Of a stretch of DNA of 64,000 nt, positions 10,748 through 24,924 are shown piece after piece. A program made the position numbers and the translations under genes. The notes below the pieces were generated by a model that was given only the letters and a program-made list of their open reading frames with translations, was not told where the DNA came from and searched no databases. The stretch is from Isoperla grammatica. Its lineage: Eukaryota > Arthropoda > Insecta > Plecoptera > Perlodidae. How positions within the stretch are numbered: the stretch's first letter is position 1; every line of letters starts with the position of its first letter. Location of the stretch: NCBI GenBank assembly GCA_945910005.1, contig OX246743.1, positions 12,878,587 to 12,942,586 of the forward strand, read 5' to 3'.

Positions 10748-13700
10748 GTGGCACTTTCACTCCGTCACTCTTGCGGCCCTCTTTGCAATCCAAGCGCCTT
10801 ACAATCTCCCCAATGTGGCTCTCGTCACACCGCCATACTCGCGGCCCTCTTTGCAATCAGAGCACCTAACAATCGCCTTACAATTTCCCCAATGTGGCTC
10901 TCGGCACTCCACCATACTTGCGGCCCTCTTTGCAATCCAAGCGCCTTACAATCTCCCCAATATGGCTCTCGTCACTCCACCATACGTGCGGCCCTCTTTG
11001 CAATCAAGACGCCTAACAATCTCCCCAATGTGGCTCTCGGCACTCCACCATACTTGCGGCCCTCTTTGCAATCCAAGTGCCTAACATCTCCCCAATGTGG
11101 CTCTCGCCACTCCGCCATACTTGCGGCCCTCTTTGCAATCAAAACGCCTAACAATGTCTCCGATGTGGCTCCAATCAAAACGCCTAACAATCTCCCCAAT
11201 GTGGCTCTCGCCACACCTTCATACTTGCGGCCCTCTTTGCAATCAGAGCGCCTAATTATCTCCCCGATGCGGCTCTCGCCACTCTGTCATACTTGCGGCC
11301 CTCTTTGCAATCAAAGCGCCTAACAATCTCCCCAGTGTGGCTCTCGCCACTCCGTCATACTGAGGGCGCTCTTTTCAATCCAAGCGTCTTACAATCTCCC
11401 CAGTGTTGCTCTCGCCACTCCGTCATACTTGCGGCCCTCTTTGCAATCCAAGCGCCTAACAATCTCCCCAATGTGGCTCTCGTCACCACACCATACTTGA
11501 GGCCCTCTTTGCAATCGAAGTGCCTAAATTCTCCCTAATGTGGCTCTCGCCACTCCGCCATACTTGCGGCCCTCTTTGCAATCCAAGCGCCTAACAATCT
11601 CCTTAATGTGGCTTTCGCCCTCGTCTTACTTGCGGCCCTCTTTGCAATCCAAGCGCCTAACAATCTCCCCAATGTGGCTCTCGTCACTCCACTATATTTG
11701 CGGCCCTCTTTGCAATCCAAGCGCCTAACAAACTTCCCAATGTGGCTCTACTCACTCCGTCATACTTGCGGCCCTCTTTGCAATCAAAACGCATAGCATC
11801 TTCCCAATGTGGCTCTCGGCACTCCGTCATACTTGCGGCCCTCTTTGTAATCCAAGCGCCTAACAATCTCGCCACTTCGCCATTCGTGCGGCCCTCTTTT
11901 TAATCCAAGCGTCTAACAATCTCCCCGATGTGGCTCTCGTCACTCCGCCATACTAGCGGCCCTCTTTGCAATCAAAACGCTTAACAATCTCCCCAATGTG
12001 GCTCTCGCCACTCCACCATACTTGCGGCTCTCTCTGCAATCCAAGTGCCTAACATCTCCCCAATGTGGCTCTCGCCACTTCGCCATACTTGCGGCCCTCT
12101 TTTGCAATCCAAGCGCCTAACAATCTCCCCAATGTGGCTCTCGTCACTCCACCATACTTACGGCCATCTTTGCAATCCAAGCGCCTAACAATCTCCCTAT
12201 TTTGGCTCTCGCCACTCCGTCATACTTGCGGCCCTCTTTGCAATCAGAGCGCCTCACAATTTCCCCAATATGGCGTTCGCCACTCCGTCATACTTGCGGC
12301 CCTATTTGCAATGAAAACGCCTAACAATCTCCCCAATGTGGCTCTCGTCACACCGTCATACTTGCGGCCCTCTTTGCAATCCAAGCGCTTAACAATCCTT
12401 CCAATGTGGCTCTCGTCACTCCACCATACTAGCGGCCCTCTTTGCAATCCAAGTGCCTAACATCTCCCCAATGTGGCTCTCGCCACTCAGTCATTCTTGC
12501 GGCCCTCTTTGCAATCCAAGCGCCTAACAATCTCCCCAATACGGCTCTGGTCACACCGTTAAACTTGCGGCCCTATTTGCAATCCAAGCGCCTAACAATC
12601 TCCCCAATGTGGCTCTCGTCACTCCACCATACTTGCGGCCCTCTTTGCAATCGAAGTGCCTCATTTCTCCCTAATGTGGCTCTCGCCACTCCGCCATACT
12701 TGCGGCCCTCTTTGCAATCCAAGCGCCTAACAATCTCCCTAATGTGGCTCTCGCCACTCCGTCATACTTGCGGCCCTCTTTGCAATCCAAGCGCCTAACA
12801 ATCTCCCCAATGTGGCTCTCGTCACCCCACTATACTTGCGGCCCTCTTTGCAATCCAAGCGCATAACAAACTCCCCAATGTGGCTCTCGTCACTCCGTCA
12901 TACTTGCGGCCCTCTTTGCAATCCAAGCGCCTAGCAAACTCCCCAATGCTGCTCTCGTCACTCCGTCATACTTGCGGCCCTCTTTGCAATCAAAACGCAT
13001 AGCATCTCCCCAATGTGGCTCTCGGCACTCCGTCATACTTGCGGCCCTCTTTGTAATCCAAGCGCCTAACAATCTCGCCACTTCGCCATTCTTGCGGCCC
13101 TCTTTTTAATCCAAGCGTCTAACAATCTCCCCAATGTGGCTCTCGTCACTCCACCATACTTGCGGCCCTCTTTGCAATCCAAGTGCCTAACATCTCCCTA
13201 ATGTGGCTCTCGCCACTCCGCCATACTTGCGGCCCTCTTTGCGATCCAAGCGCCTTTCAATCTCCCCAATGTGGCTCCCGTCACTCGGTCATACTTGCGG
13301 CCCTCTTTGCAATCCAAGCGCCTTACACACTCTCCCAATGTGGCTCTCGTCACTCCGCCATACTTGCGGCCCTCTTTGCAATCCAAGCGCCTTACAATCT
13401 CTCCAATGTGGCTCTCGTCACACCGCCATACTTGCGGCCCTCTTTGCAATCAGAGCGCCTAACAATCGCCTTAAGATCTACCCAATGTGGCACTTTCACT
13501 CCGTCACTCTTGCGGCCCTCTTTGCAATCCAAGCGCCTAACAATCTCTCCAATGTGGCTCTCGTCACTCCGTCATACTTGCGGCCCTCTTTGCAATCCAA
13601 GCGCCTTACAATCTCTCCAATGTGGCTCTCGTCACACCGCCATACTTGCGGCCCTCTTTGCAATCAGAGCGCCTAACAATCGCCTTACAATCTCCCCAAT

Positions 13701-14679
13701 GTGGCACTTTCACTCCGTCACTCTTGCGGCCCTCTTTGCGATCCAAGCGCCTAACAATCTCTCCAATGTGGCTCTCGTAACTCCGTCATACTTGCGGCCC
13801 TCTTTGCAATCCAAGCGCCTTACAATCTCCCAAATGTGGCTCTCGTCACACCGCCATACTCGCGGCCCTCTTTGCAATCCAAGCACCTAACAATCTCCCT
13901 AATGTGGCTCTCGCCACTCCGTCATACTTGTGGCCCTCTTTGCAATCCAAGCGCCTAACAATCTCCCCAATGTGGCTCTCGTCACTCTACCATACTTGAG
14001 GCCCTCTATGCAATCAAAACGCCTAACAATCCCCCCAATGTGGCTCTCGTCACACCGTCATACTTGCGGCCCTCTTTGCAATCCAAGCGCCTTACAATCT
14101 CCCCAATGTGGCTCTCGTCACTCGGTCATACTTGCGGCCCTCTTTGAAATCCAAGCGCCTTACAATCTCCTCAATGTGGCTCTCGTCACACCGCCATACT
14201 TGCGGCCCTCTTTGCAATCCAAGCGCCTTACAATCTCCCCAATGTGGCTCGCGTCACTGCCATACTTGCGGCCCTCTTTGCAATCCAAGCGCCTTACAAT
14301 CTCCCCAATGTGGCTCTCGTCACACCGCCATACTTGCGGCCCTCTTTGCAATCCAAGCGCCTCACAATCTCTCCAATGTGGCTCTCGCCACTCCGTCATA
14401 CTTGCGGCCCTCTTCGCAAACCAAGCGCCTTGCAATCTCACCAATATGGCTCTCGTCACACCGCCATACTTGCGGCCCTCTTTGCAATCAAAACGCCTAA
14501 CAATCTCCCCGATGTGGGCTCTCGCCACTCCGCCATTCTTGCGGCCCTCTTTGCAATCCAAGCGCCTTACAATCTCCCCAATATGGCTCTCGTCACTCCA
14601 CTATACTTGCGGCCCTGTTTGCAATCAAAACGCCTAACAATCTCCCCAATGTGGCTCTCGTCACACCTTCATACTTGCG

Positions 14680-15349
14680 ATCAGATCATATTCTTGGATA
14701 TTTTTTAAATCCAATGAAAGCCTCTTTTTGGAAATCTATCTATATTTGGAGTTACAATTACACTTAGAATGAATAGAGATACAATGAGATTCATACCTGC
14801 ATACATTGAGAGCAGTGTGTTATTTACCAGTGTAAGCGAGGCAATTTCTATCGGCTGGCACGGCGTACGCGGTAACGTCGTAGCTTCGAATACTTGAGGT
14901 CTTGGGTTCAAAACCCATTACCCCCAATTTTTTTTTTCCACCTATTTCACACATTTATATCATTTATATCTCAATTTGCGGCGGTTTTATTATCAGATCG
15001 TATTCTCATGGATATTTTTTAAATCCAATGAAACCTTCTGTTCGTAAATCCATATATGTTTCGTTACATGCATAAATTGAGAGCCGTGTGTTATCTATAC
15101 CAGTCTAAGCGATCCAACTTCCATCGTGAGGCATGGCGTACGCGGTAGCGTCGTGGACTAGTGTTTCAGAGGTCCGGGGTTCGAGACCCGTTACCACCAC
15201 GATTTTTTTCTTCCATATTCAAAGCAGCAAAGTTGAGAAGGGTTTACTAAGGGGAAATTATTTTTTCAAGCGCTCGTAGCTAAAAAACGTGTGGTTCAAA
15301 TTTGTTTCTGTATTTTGTTTATTTTTTTTGCGTTAATTATCTTGACAAT
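14680..15349 (+). other. Spacer 2: tRNA-like dimer plus tail
   Basis: Same structure as spacer 1. A-box-like at 14861-14872 (CGGCGTACGCGG), B box at 14905-14915, T tract at 14928-14937; second module A box TGGCGTACGCGG at 15134-15145, B box at 15178-15188, T7 at 15203-15209. It has the CACTTAGAATG and GTACGCGGTAAC haplotype. A base change near 14903 gives CTTGGGTTCAAAACC. It lies in X1. Confidence 0.9.
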
Positions 15350-18300
15350 AAAACGCCTAACAATCTCCCCAATGTGGCTCTCGTCACACCGTCATACTTG
15401 CGGCCCTCTTTGCAATCAAAACGCCTAACAATCTCCCCAATGTGGCTCTCGTCACACCTTCATACTTGCGGCCCTCTTTTTAATCCAAGCGCCTAACAAT
15501 CTCCCCGATGTGGCCTTCGTCACTCCGCCATACTTGCGGCCCTCTTTGCAATCCAAACGCCTTACAATCTCCCCAATATGGCTCTCGGCACTCAACCATA
15601 CTTGCGGCCCTCTTTGCAATCAAAACGCCTAACAATCTCCCCAATGTGGCTCTCGGCACTCCACCAAACTTGCGGCCCTCTTTGCAATCCAAGTGCCTAA
15701 CATCTCCCCAATGTGGCTCTCGGCACTCCCCCATACTTGCTGCCCTCTTTGCAATCCAAGTGCCTAAAATCTCCCCAATGTGGCTCTCGCCACTCCGTCA
15801 TACTTGCGGCCCTCTTTGCAATCCAAGCGCCTTACAAACTCCCCAATGTGGCTCTCGTCACTCCGTCATACTTGCGGCCCTCTTTGCAATCCAAGCGCCT
15901 AACAAACTCCCCAATGTGGCTCTCGTCACCCCGTCATACTTGCGGCCCTCTTTGCAATCCAAGCGCCTAACAATCTCCCTATTTTGGCTCTCGCCCCTCC
16001 GTCATACTTGCGGCCCTCTTTGCAATCAGAGCGCCTCACAATCTCCCCAATATGGCTCTCGCTACTCCGTCATACTTGCGGCCCTATTTGCAATGAAAAC
16101 GCCTAACAATCTCCCCAATGTGGCTCTCGTCACACCGTCATACTTGCGGCCCTCTTTGCAATCCAAGCGCCTAACAATCCTCCCAATGTGGCTCTCGTCA
16201 CTCCACCATACTTGCGGCCCTCTTTGCAATCCAAGTGCCTAACATCTCCCCAATGTGGCTCTCGCCACTCAGTCATTCTTGCGGCCCTCTTTGCAATCCA
16301 AGCGCCTAACAATCTCCCCAATACGGCTCTGGTCACACCGTTAAACTTGCGGCCCTATTTGCAATCCAAGCGCCTAACAATCTCCCCAATTTGGCTCTCG
16401 TCACTCCCCCATACTTGCGGCCCTCTTTGCAATCGAAGTGCCTCATTTCTCCCTAATGTGGCTCTCGCCACTCCGCCATACTTGCGGCCCTCTTTGCAAT
16501 CCAAGCGCCTAACAATCTCCCTAATGTGGCTATCGCCACTCCTTCATACTTGCGGCCCTCTTTGCAATCCAAGCGCCTAACAATCTCCCCAATGTGGCTC
16601 TCGTCACCCCACTATACTTGCGGCCCTCTTTGCAATCTAAGCGCCTAACAAACTCCCCAATGTGGCTCTCGTCACTCCGTCATACTTGCGGCCCTTTTTG
16701 CAATCCAAGCGCCTAGCAAACTCCCCAATGCTGCTCTCGTCATTCCGTCATACTTGCGGCCCTCTTTGCAATCAAAACGCATAGCATCTCCCCAATGTGG
16801 CTCTCGGCACTCCGTCATACTTGCGGCCCTCTTTGTAATCCAAGCGCCTAACAATCTCGCCACTTCGCCATTCTTGCGGCCCTCTTTTAATTCCAAGCGT
16901 CTAACAATCTCCCTAATGTGGCTCTCGCCACTCCGCCATACTTGCGGCCCTCTTTGCGATCCAAGCGCCTAACAATCTCCCCAATGTGGCTCCCGTCACT
17001 CGGTCATACTTGCGGCCCTCTTTGCAATCCAAGCGCCTTACAATCTCTCCAATGTGGCTCTCGTCACTCCGCCATACTTGCGGCCCTCTTTGCAATCCAA
17101 GCGCCTTACAATCTCTCCAATGTGGCTCTCGTCACACCGCCATATTTGCGGCCCTCTTTGCAATCAGAGCGCCTAACAATCGCCTTACAATCTCCCCAAT
17201 GTGGCACTTTCACTCCGTCACTCTTGCGGCCCTCTTTGCAATCCAAGCGCCTAACAATCTTTCCAATGTGGCTCTCGTCACTCCGTCATACTTGCGGCCC
17301 TCTTTGCAATCCAAGCGCCTTACAATCTCTTCAATGTGGCTCTTGTCACACCGCCATACTTGCGGCCCTCTTTGCAATCAGAGCGCCTAACAATCGCCTT
17401 ACAATCTCCCCAATGTGGCACTTTCACTCCGTCACTCTTGCGGCCCTCTTTGCGATCCAAGCGCCTAACAATCTCTCCAATGTGGCTCTCGTCACTCCGT
17501 CATACTTGCGGCCCTCTTTGCAATCCAAGCGCCTTACAATCTCCCAAATGTGGCTCTCGTCACACCGCCATACTCGCGGCCCTCTTTGCAATCCAAGCAC
17601 CTAACAATCTCCCTAATGTGGCTCTCGCCACTCCGTCATACTTGTGGCCCTCTTTGCAATCCAAGCGCCTAACAATCTCCCCAATGTGGCTCTCGCCACT
17701 CCGTCATACTTGCGGCCCTCTTTGCAATCCAAGCGCCTTACAAACTCCCCAATGTGGCTCTCGTCACTCCGTCATACTTGCGGCCCTCTTTGCAATCAAA
17801 ACGCATAGCATCTCCCCAATGTGGCTCTCGGCACTCCGTCATACTTGCGGCCCTCTTTGTAATCCAAGCGCCTAACAATCTTACCACTTCGCCATTCTTG
17901 CGGCCCTCTTTTTAATCCAAGCGTCTAACAATCTCGCCAATGTGGCTCTCGTCACTCCACCATACTTGCGGCCCTCTTTGCGATCCAAGCGCCTAACAAT
18001 CTCCCCAATTTGGCTCCCGTCACTCGGTCATACTTGCGGCCCTCTTTGCAATCCAAGCGCCTTACAATCTCTCCAATGTGGCTCTCGTCACACCGCCATA
18101 CTTGCGGCCCTCTTTGCAATCAGAGCGCCTAACAATCGCCTTACAATCTCCCCAATGTGGCACTTTCACTCCGTCACTCTTGCGGCCCTCTTTGCAATCC
18201 AAGCGCCTAACAATCTCTCCAATGTGGCTCTCGTCACTCCGTCATACTTGCGGCCCTCTTTGCAATCCAAGCGCCTTACTATCTCTCCAATGTGGCTCTT

Positions 18301-21300
18301 GTCACACCGCCATACTTGCGGCCCTCTTTGCAATCAGAGCGCCTAACAATCGCCTTACAATCTCCCCAATGTGGCACTTTCACTCCGTCACTCTTGCGGC
18401 CCTCTTTGCGATCCAAGCGCCTAATAATCTCTCCAATGTGGCTCTCGTCACTCCGTCATACTTGCGGCCCTCTTTGCAATCCAAGCGCCTCACAATCTCC
18501 CCAAGGTGGCACTTTCACTCCACCATACTTGCGGCCCTCTTTGCAATCCAAGTGCCTAACATCTCCCCAATGTGGCTCTCGCCACTCCGCCATACTTGCG
18601 GCCCTCTTTGCAATCAAAACGCCTAACAATCTCCCCGATGTGGCTCCAATCAAAACGCCTAACAATCTCCCCAATGTGGCTCTCGCCACACCTTCATACA
18701 TATCGGCCCTCTTTGCAATCAGAGCGCCTAATTATCTCCCCGATGCGGCTGTCGCCACTCTGTCATACTTGCGGCCCTCTTTGCAATCAAAGCGCCTAAC
18801 AATCTACCCAGTGTGGCTCTCGCCACTCCGTCATACTGGCGGCGCTCTTTTCAATCCAAGCGTCTAACAATCTCCCCAGTGTTGCTCTCGCCACTCCGTC
18901 ATACTTGCGGCCCTCTTTGCAATCCAAGCGCCTAACAATCTCCCCAATGTGGCTCTCGTCACCACACCATACTTGAGGCCCTCCTTGCAATCGAAGTGCC
19001 TAAATTCTCCCTAATGTGGCTCTCGCCACTCCGCCATACTTGCGGCCCTCTTTGCAATCCAAGCGCCTAACAATCTCCTTAATGTGGCTTTCGCTCTCGT
19101 CGTACTTGCGGCCCTCTTTGCAATCCAAGCGCCAAACAAACTCCCCAATGTGGCTCTCGTCACTCCGTCATACTTGCGGCCCTTTTTGCAATCCAATCGC
19201 CTAGCAAACTCCCCAATGCTGCTCTCGTCATTCCGTCATACTTGCGGCCCTCTTTGCAATCAAAACGCATAGCATCTTCCCAATGTGGCTCTCGGCACTC
19301 CGTCATACTTGCGGCCCTCTTTGTAATCCAAGCGCCTAAAAATCTCGCCACTTCGCCATTCTTGCGGCCCTCTTTTTAATCCAAGCGTCTAACAATCTCC
19401 CTAATGTGGCTCTCGCCACTCCGCCATACTTGCGGCCCTCTTTGCGATCCAAGCGCCTAACAATCTCCCCAATGTGGCTCCCGTCACTCGGTCATACTTG
19501 CGGCCCTCTTTGATTCCAAGCGCCTTACAATCTCTCCAATGTGGCTCTCGTCACTCCGCCATACTTGCGGCCCTCTTTGCAATCCAAGCGCCTTACAATC
19601 TCTCCAATGTGGCTCTCGTCACACCGCCATACTTGCGGCCCTCTTTGCAATCAGAGCGCCTAACAATCGCCTTACAATCTCCCCAATGTGGCACTTTCAC
19701 TCCGTCCGTCTTGCGGCCCTCTTTGCAATCCAAGCGCCTAACAATCTTTCCAATGTGGCTCTCGTCACTCCGTCATACTTGCGGCCCTCTTTGCAATCCA
19801 AGCGCCTTACAATCTTTTCAATGTGGCTCTCGTCACACCGCCATACTTGCGGCCCTCATTGCAATCAGAGCGCCTAACAATCGCCTTACAATCTCCCCAA
19901 TGTGGGACTTTCACTCCGTCACTCTTGCGGCCCTCTTTGCGATCCAAGCGCCTAACAATCTCTCCAATGTGGCTCTCGTCACTCCGTCATACTTGCGGCC
20001 CTCTTTGCAATCCAAGCGCCTTACAATCTCCCAAATGTGGCTCTCGTCACACCGCCATACTCGCGGCCCTCTTTGCAATCCAAGCACCTAACAATCTCCC
20101 TAATGTGGCTCTCGCCACTCCGTCATACTTGTGGCCCTCTTTGCAATCCAAGCGCCTAACAATCTCCCCAATGTGGCTCTCGCCACTCCGTCATACTTGC
20201 GGCCCTCTTTGCAATCCAAGCGCCTTACAAACTCCCCAATGTGGCTCTCGTCACTCCGTCATACTTGCGGCCCTCTTTGCAATCAAAACGCATAGCATCT
20301 CCCCAATGTGGCTCTCGGCACTCCGTCATACTTGCGGCCCTCTTTGTAATCCAAGCGCCTAACAATCTTACCACTTCGCCATTCTTGCGGCCCTCTTTTT
20401 AATCCAAGCGTCTAACAATCTCGCCAATGTGGCTCTCGTCACTCCACCATACTTGCGGCCCTCTTTGCGATCCAAGCGCCTAACAATCTCCCCAATGTGG
20501 CTCCCGTCACTCGGTCATACTTGCGGCCCTCTTTGCAATCCAAGCGCCTTACAATCTCTCCAATGTGGCTCTCGTCACACCGCCATACTTGCGGCCCTCT
20601 TTGCAATCAGAGCGCCTAACAATCGCCTTACAATCTCCTCAATGTGGCACTTTCACTCCGTCACTCTTGCGGCCCTCTTTGCAATCCAAGCGCCTAACAA
20701 TCTCTCCAATGTGGCTCTCGTCACTCCGTCATACTTGCGGCCCTCTTTGCAATCCAAGCGCCTTACAATCTCTCCAATGTGGCTCTTGTCACACCGCCAT
20801 ACTTGCGGCCCTCTTTGCAATCAGAGCGCCTAACAATCGCCTTACAATCTCCCCAATGTGGCACTTTCACTCCGTCACTCTTGCGGCCCTCTTTGCGACC
20901 CAAGCGCCTAATAATCTCTCCAATGTGGCTCTCGTCACTCCGCCATACTTGCGGCCCTCTTTGCAATCCAAGCGCCTCACAATCTCCCCAAGGTGGCACT
21001 TTCACTCCGTCACTCTTGCGGCCCTCTTTGCAATCCAAGCGCCTTACAATCTCCCCAATGTGGCTCTCGTCACACCGCCATACTCGCGGCCCTCTTTGCA
21101 ATCAGAGCACCTAACAATCGCCTTACAATTTCCCCAATGTGGCTCTCGGCACTCCACCATACTTGCGGCCCTCTTTGCAATCCAAGCGCCTTACAATCTC
21201 CCCAATATGGCTCTCGTCACTCCACCATACGTGCGGCCCTCTTTGCAATCAAGACGCCTAACAATCTCCCCAATGTGGCTCTCGGCACTCCACCATACTT

Positions 21301-24300
21301 GCGGCCCTCTTTGCAATCCAAGTGCCTAACATCTCCCCAATGTGGCTCTCGCCACTCCGCCATACTTGCGGCCCTCTTTGCAATCAAAACGCCTAACAAT
21401 GTCTCCGATGTGGCTCCAATCAAAACGCCTAACAATCTCCCCAATGTGGCTCTCGCCACACCTTCATACTTGCGGCCCTCTTTGCAATCAGAGCGCCTAA
21501 TTATCTCCCCGATGCGGCTCTCGCCACTCTGTCATACTTGCGGCCCTCTTTGCAATCAAAGCGCCTAACAATCTCCCCAGTGTGGCTCTCGCCACTCCGT
21601 CATACTGAGGGCGCTCTTTTCAATCCAAGCGTCTTACAATCTCCCCAGTGTTGCTCTCGCCACTCCGTCATACTTGCGGCCCTCTTTGCAATCCAAGCGC
21701 CTAACAATCTCCCCAATGTGGCTCTCGTCACCACACCATACTTGAGGCCCTCTTTGCAATCGAAGTGCCTAAATTCTCCCTAATGTGGCTCTCGCCACTC
21801 CGCCATACTTGCGGCCCTCTTTGCAATCCAAGCGCCTAACAATCTCCTTAATGTGGCTTTCGCCCTCGTCTTACTTGCGGCCCTCTTTGCAATCCAAGCG
21901 CCTAACAATCTCCCCAATGTGGCTCTCGTCACTCCACTATATTTGCGGCCCTCTTTGCAATCCAAGCGCCTAACAAACTTCCCAATGTGGCTCTACTCAC
22001 TCCGTCATACTTGCGGCCCTCTTTGCAATCAAAACGCATAGCATCTTCCCAATGTGGCTCTCGGCACTCCGTCATACTTGCGGCCCTCTTTGTAATCCAA
22101 GCGCCTAACAATCTCGCCACTTCGCCATTCGTGCGGCCCTCTTTTTAATCCAAGCGTCTAACAATCTCCCCGATGTGGCTCTCGTCACTCCGCCATACTA
22201 GCGGCCCTCTTTGCAATCAAAACGCTTAACAATCTCCCCAATGTGGCTCTCGCCACTCCACCATACTTGCGGCTCTCTCTGCAATCCAAGTGCCTAACAT
22301 CTCCCCAATGTGGCTCTCGCCACTTCGCCATACTTGCGGCCCTCTTTTGCAATCCAAGCGCCTAACAATCTCCCCAATGTGGCTCTCGTTACTCCACCAT
22401 ACTTACGGCCATCTTTGCAATCCAAGCGCCTAACAATCTCCCTATTTTGGCTCTCGCCACTCCGTCATACTTGCGGCCCTCTTTGCAATCAGAGCGCCTC
22501 ACAATTTCCCCAATATGGCGTTCGCCACTCCGTCATACTTGCGGCCCTATTTGCAATGAAAACGCCTAACAATCTCCCCAATGTGGCTCTCGTCACACCG
22601 TCATACTTGCGGCCCTCTTTGCAATCCAAGCGCTTAACAATCCTTCCAATGTGGCTCTCGTCACTCCACCATACTAGCGGCCCTCTTTGCAATCCAAGTG
22701 CCTAACATCTCCCCAATGTGGCTCTCGCCACTCAGTCATTCTTGCGGCCCTCTTTGCAATCCAAGCGCCTAACAATCTCCCCAATACGGCTCTGGTCACA
22801 CCGTTAAACTTGCGGCCCTATTTGCAATCCAAGCGCCTAACAATCTCCCCAATGTGGCTCTCGTCACTCCACCATACTTGCGGCCCTCTTTGCAATCGAA
22901 GTGCCTCATTTCTCCCTAATGTGGCTCTCGCCACTCCGCCATACTTGCGGCCCTCTTTGCAATCCAAGCGCCTAACAATCTCCCTAATGTGGCTCTCGCC
23001 ACTCCGTCATACTTGCGGCCCTCTTTGCAATCCAAGCGCCTAACAATCTCCCCAATGTGGCTCTCGTCACCCCACTATACTTGCGGCCCTCTTTGCAATC
23101 CAAGCGCATAACAAACTCCCCAATGTGGCTCTCGTCACTCCGTCATACTTGCGGCCCTCTTTGCAATCCAAGCGCCTAGCAAACTCCCCAATGCTGCTCT
23201 CGTCACTCCGTCATACTTGCGGCCCTCTTTGCAATCAAAACGCATAGCATCTCCCCAATGTGGCTCTCGGCACTCCGTCATACTTGCGGCCCTCTTTGTA
23301 ATCCAAGCGCCTAACAATCTCGCCACTTCGCCATTCTTGCGGCCCTCTTTTTAATCCAAGCGTCTAACAATCTCCCCAATGTGGCTCTCGTCACTCCACC
23401 ATACTTGCGGCCCTCTTTGCAATCCAAGTGCCTAACATCTCCCTAATGTGGCTCTCGCCACTCCGCCATACTTGCGGCCCTCTTTGCGATCCAAGCGCCT
23501 TTCAATCTCCCCAATGTGGCTCCCGTCACTCGGTCATACTTGCGGCCCTCTTTGCAATCCAAGCGCCTTACACACTCTCCCAATGTGGCTCTCGTCACTC
23601 CGCCATACTTGCGGCCCTCTTTGCAATCCAAGCGCCTTACAATCTCTCCAATGTGGCTCTCGTCACACCGCCATACTTGCGGCCCTCTTTGCAATCAGAG
23701 CGCCTAACAATCGCCTTAAGATCTACCCAATGTGGCACTTTCACTCCGTCACTCTTGCGGCCCTCTTTGCAATCCAAGCGCCTAACAATCTCTCCAATGT
23801 GGCTCTCGTCACTCCGTCATACTTGCGGCCCTCTTTGCAATCCAAGCGCCTTACAATCTCTCCAATGTGGCTCTCGTCACACCGCCATACTTGCGGCCCT
23901 CTTTGCAATCAGAGCGCCTAACAATCGCCTTACAATCTCCCCAATGTGGCACTTTCACTCCGTCACTCTTGCGGCCCTCTTTGCGATCCAAGCGCCTAAC
24001 AATCTCTCCAATGTGGCTCTCGTAACTCCGTCATACTTGCGGCCCTCTTTGCAATCCAAGCGCCTTACAATCTCCCAAATGTGGCTCTCGTCACACCGCC
24101 ATACTCGCGGCCCTCTTTGCAATCCAAGCACCTAACAATCTCCCTAATGTGGCTCTCGCCACTCCGTCATACTTGTGGCCCTCTTTGCAATCCAAGCGCC
24201 TAACAATCTCCCCAATGTGGCTCTCGTCACTCTACCATACTTGAGGCCCTCTATGCAATCAAAACGCCTAACAATCCCCCCAATGTGGCTCTCGTCACAC

Positions 24301-24924
24301 CGTCATACTTGCGGCCCTCTTTGCAATCCAAGCGCCTTACAATCTCCCCAATGTGGCTCTCGTCACTCGGTCATACTTGCGGCCCTCTTTGAAATCCAAG
24401 CGCCTTACAATCTCCTCAATGTGGCTCTCGTCACACCGCCATACTTGCGGCCCTCTTTGCAATCCAAGCGCCTTACAATCTCCCCAATGTGGCTCGCGTC
24501 ACTGCCATACTTGCGGCCCTCTTTGCAATCCAAGCGCCTTACAATCTCCCCAATGTGGCTCTCGTCACACCGCCATACTTGCGGCCCTCTTTGCAATCCA
24601 AGCGCCTCACAATCTCTCCAATGTGGCTCTCGCCACTCCGTCATACTTGCGGCCCTCTTCGCAAACCAAGCGCCTTGCAATCTCACCAATATGGCTCTCG
24701 TCACACCGCCATACTTGCGGCCCTCTTTGCAATCAAAACGCCTAACAATCTCCCCGATGTGGGCTCTCGCCACTCCGCCATTCTTGCGGCCCTCTTTGCA
24801 ATCCAAGCGCCTTACAATCTCCCCAATATGGCTCTCGTCACTCCACTATACTTGCGGCCCTGTTTGCAATCAAAACGCCTAACAATCTCCCCAATGTGGC
24901 TCTCGTCACACCTTCATACTTGCG
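15350..24924 (+). repeat. 68-bp satellite array, segment 3
   Basis: About 141 monomers between spacers 2 and 3. The first 600 bp completes X1 and the rest is X2. It repeats the variant order of segment 2 (deleted monomers, 214-bp trimers, 2,487-bp duplication) 10,245 bp downstream. No gene is seen. Confidence 0.97.

Larger units (their letters stand above)
8881..10763 (+). repeat. Internal tandem duplication (2,487-bp offset), second copy
   Basis: Partner of 6393-8276. It is more diverged from that partner than the 10.2-kb copies are from each other, so this duplication is older. Between the two copies (8277-8880) lies array carrying the short monomer GTGGCTCCAATCAAAACG and the CTTTCGCTCTCGTCTTAC variant. 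Confidence 0.85.
3659..14679 (+). repeat. 68-bp satellite array, segment 2 (11.0 kb)
   Basis: About 162 monomers, the longest uninterrupted array here. The first 2 kb (to about 5720) resembles the array after other spacers. From about 5722 it belongs to the first copy of the 10,245-bp unit. It contains the 2,487-bp tandem duplication and the 214-bp trimer tracts listed separately. The 15-bp-deleted monomer (CAATCTCGCCACTTCG or CAATCTTACCACTTCG) recurs near 5469, 6605, 7632, 9097, 10116, 11867 and 13072, giving useful landmarks. Confidence 0.97.
5722..15966 (+). repeat. 10,245-bp higher-order unit, copy X1
   Basis: It aligns colinearly with 15967-26211. Examples of matching landmarks are 5885/16130, 6673/16918, 9229/19474 and 14705/24950, all exactly 10,245 apart. 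Differences seen by eye are few single bases (for example 7104, 8857, 10147, 10490, 10698, 12145). The left edge lies between 5702 and 5735, within sequence shared by many monomers. The unit contains spacer 2 and about 140 monomers. Confidence 0.92.
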
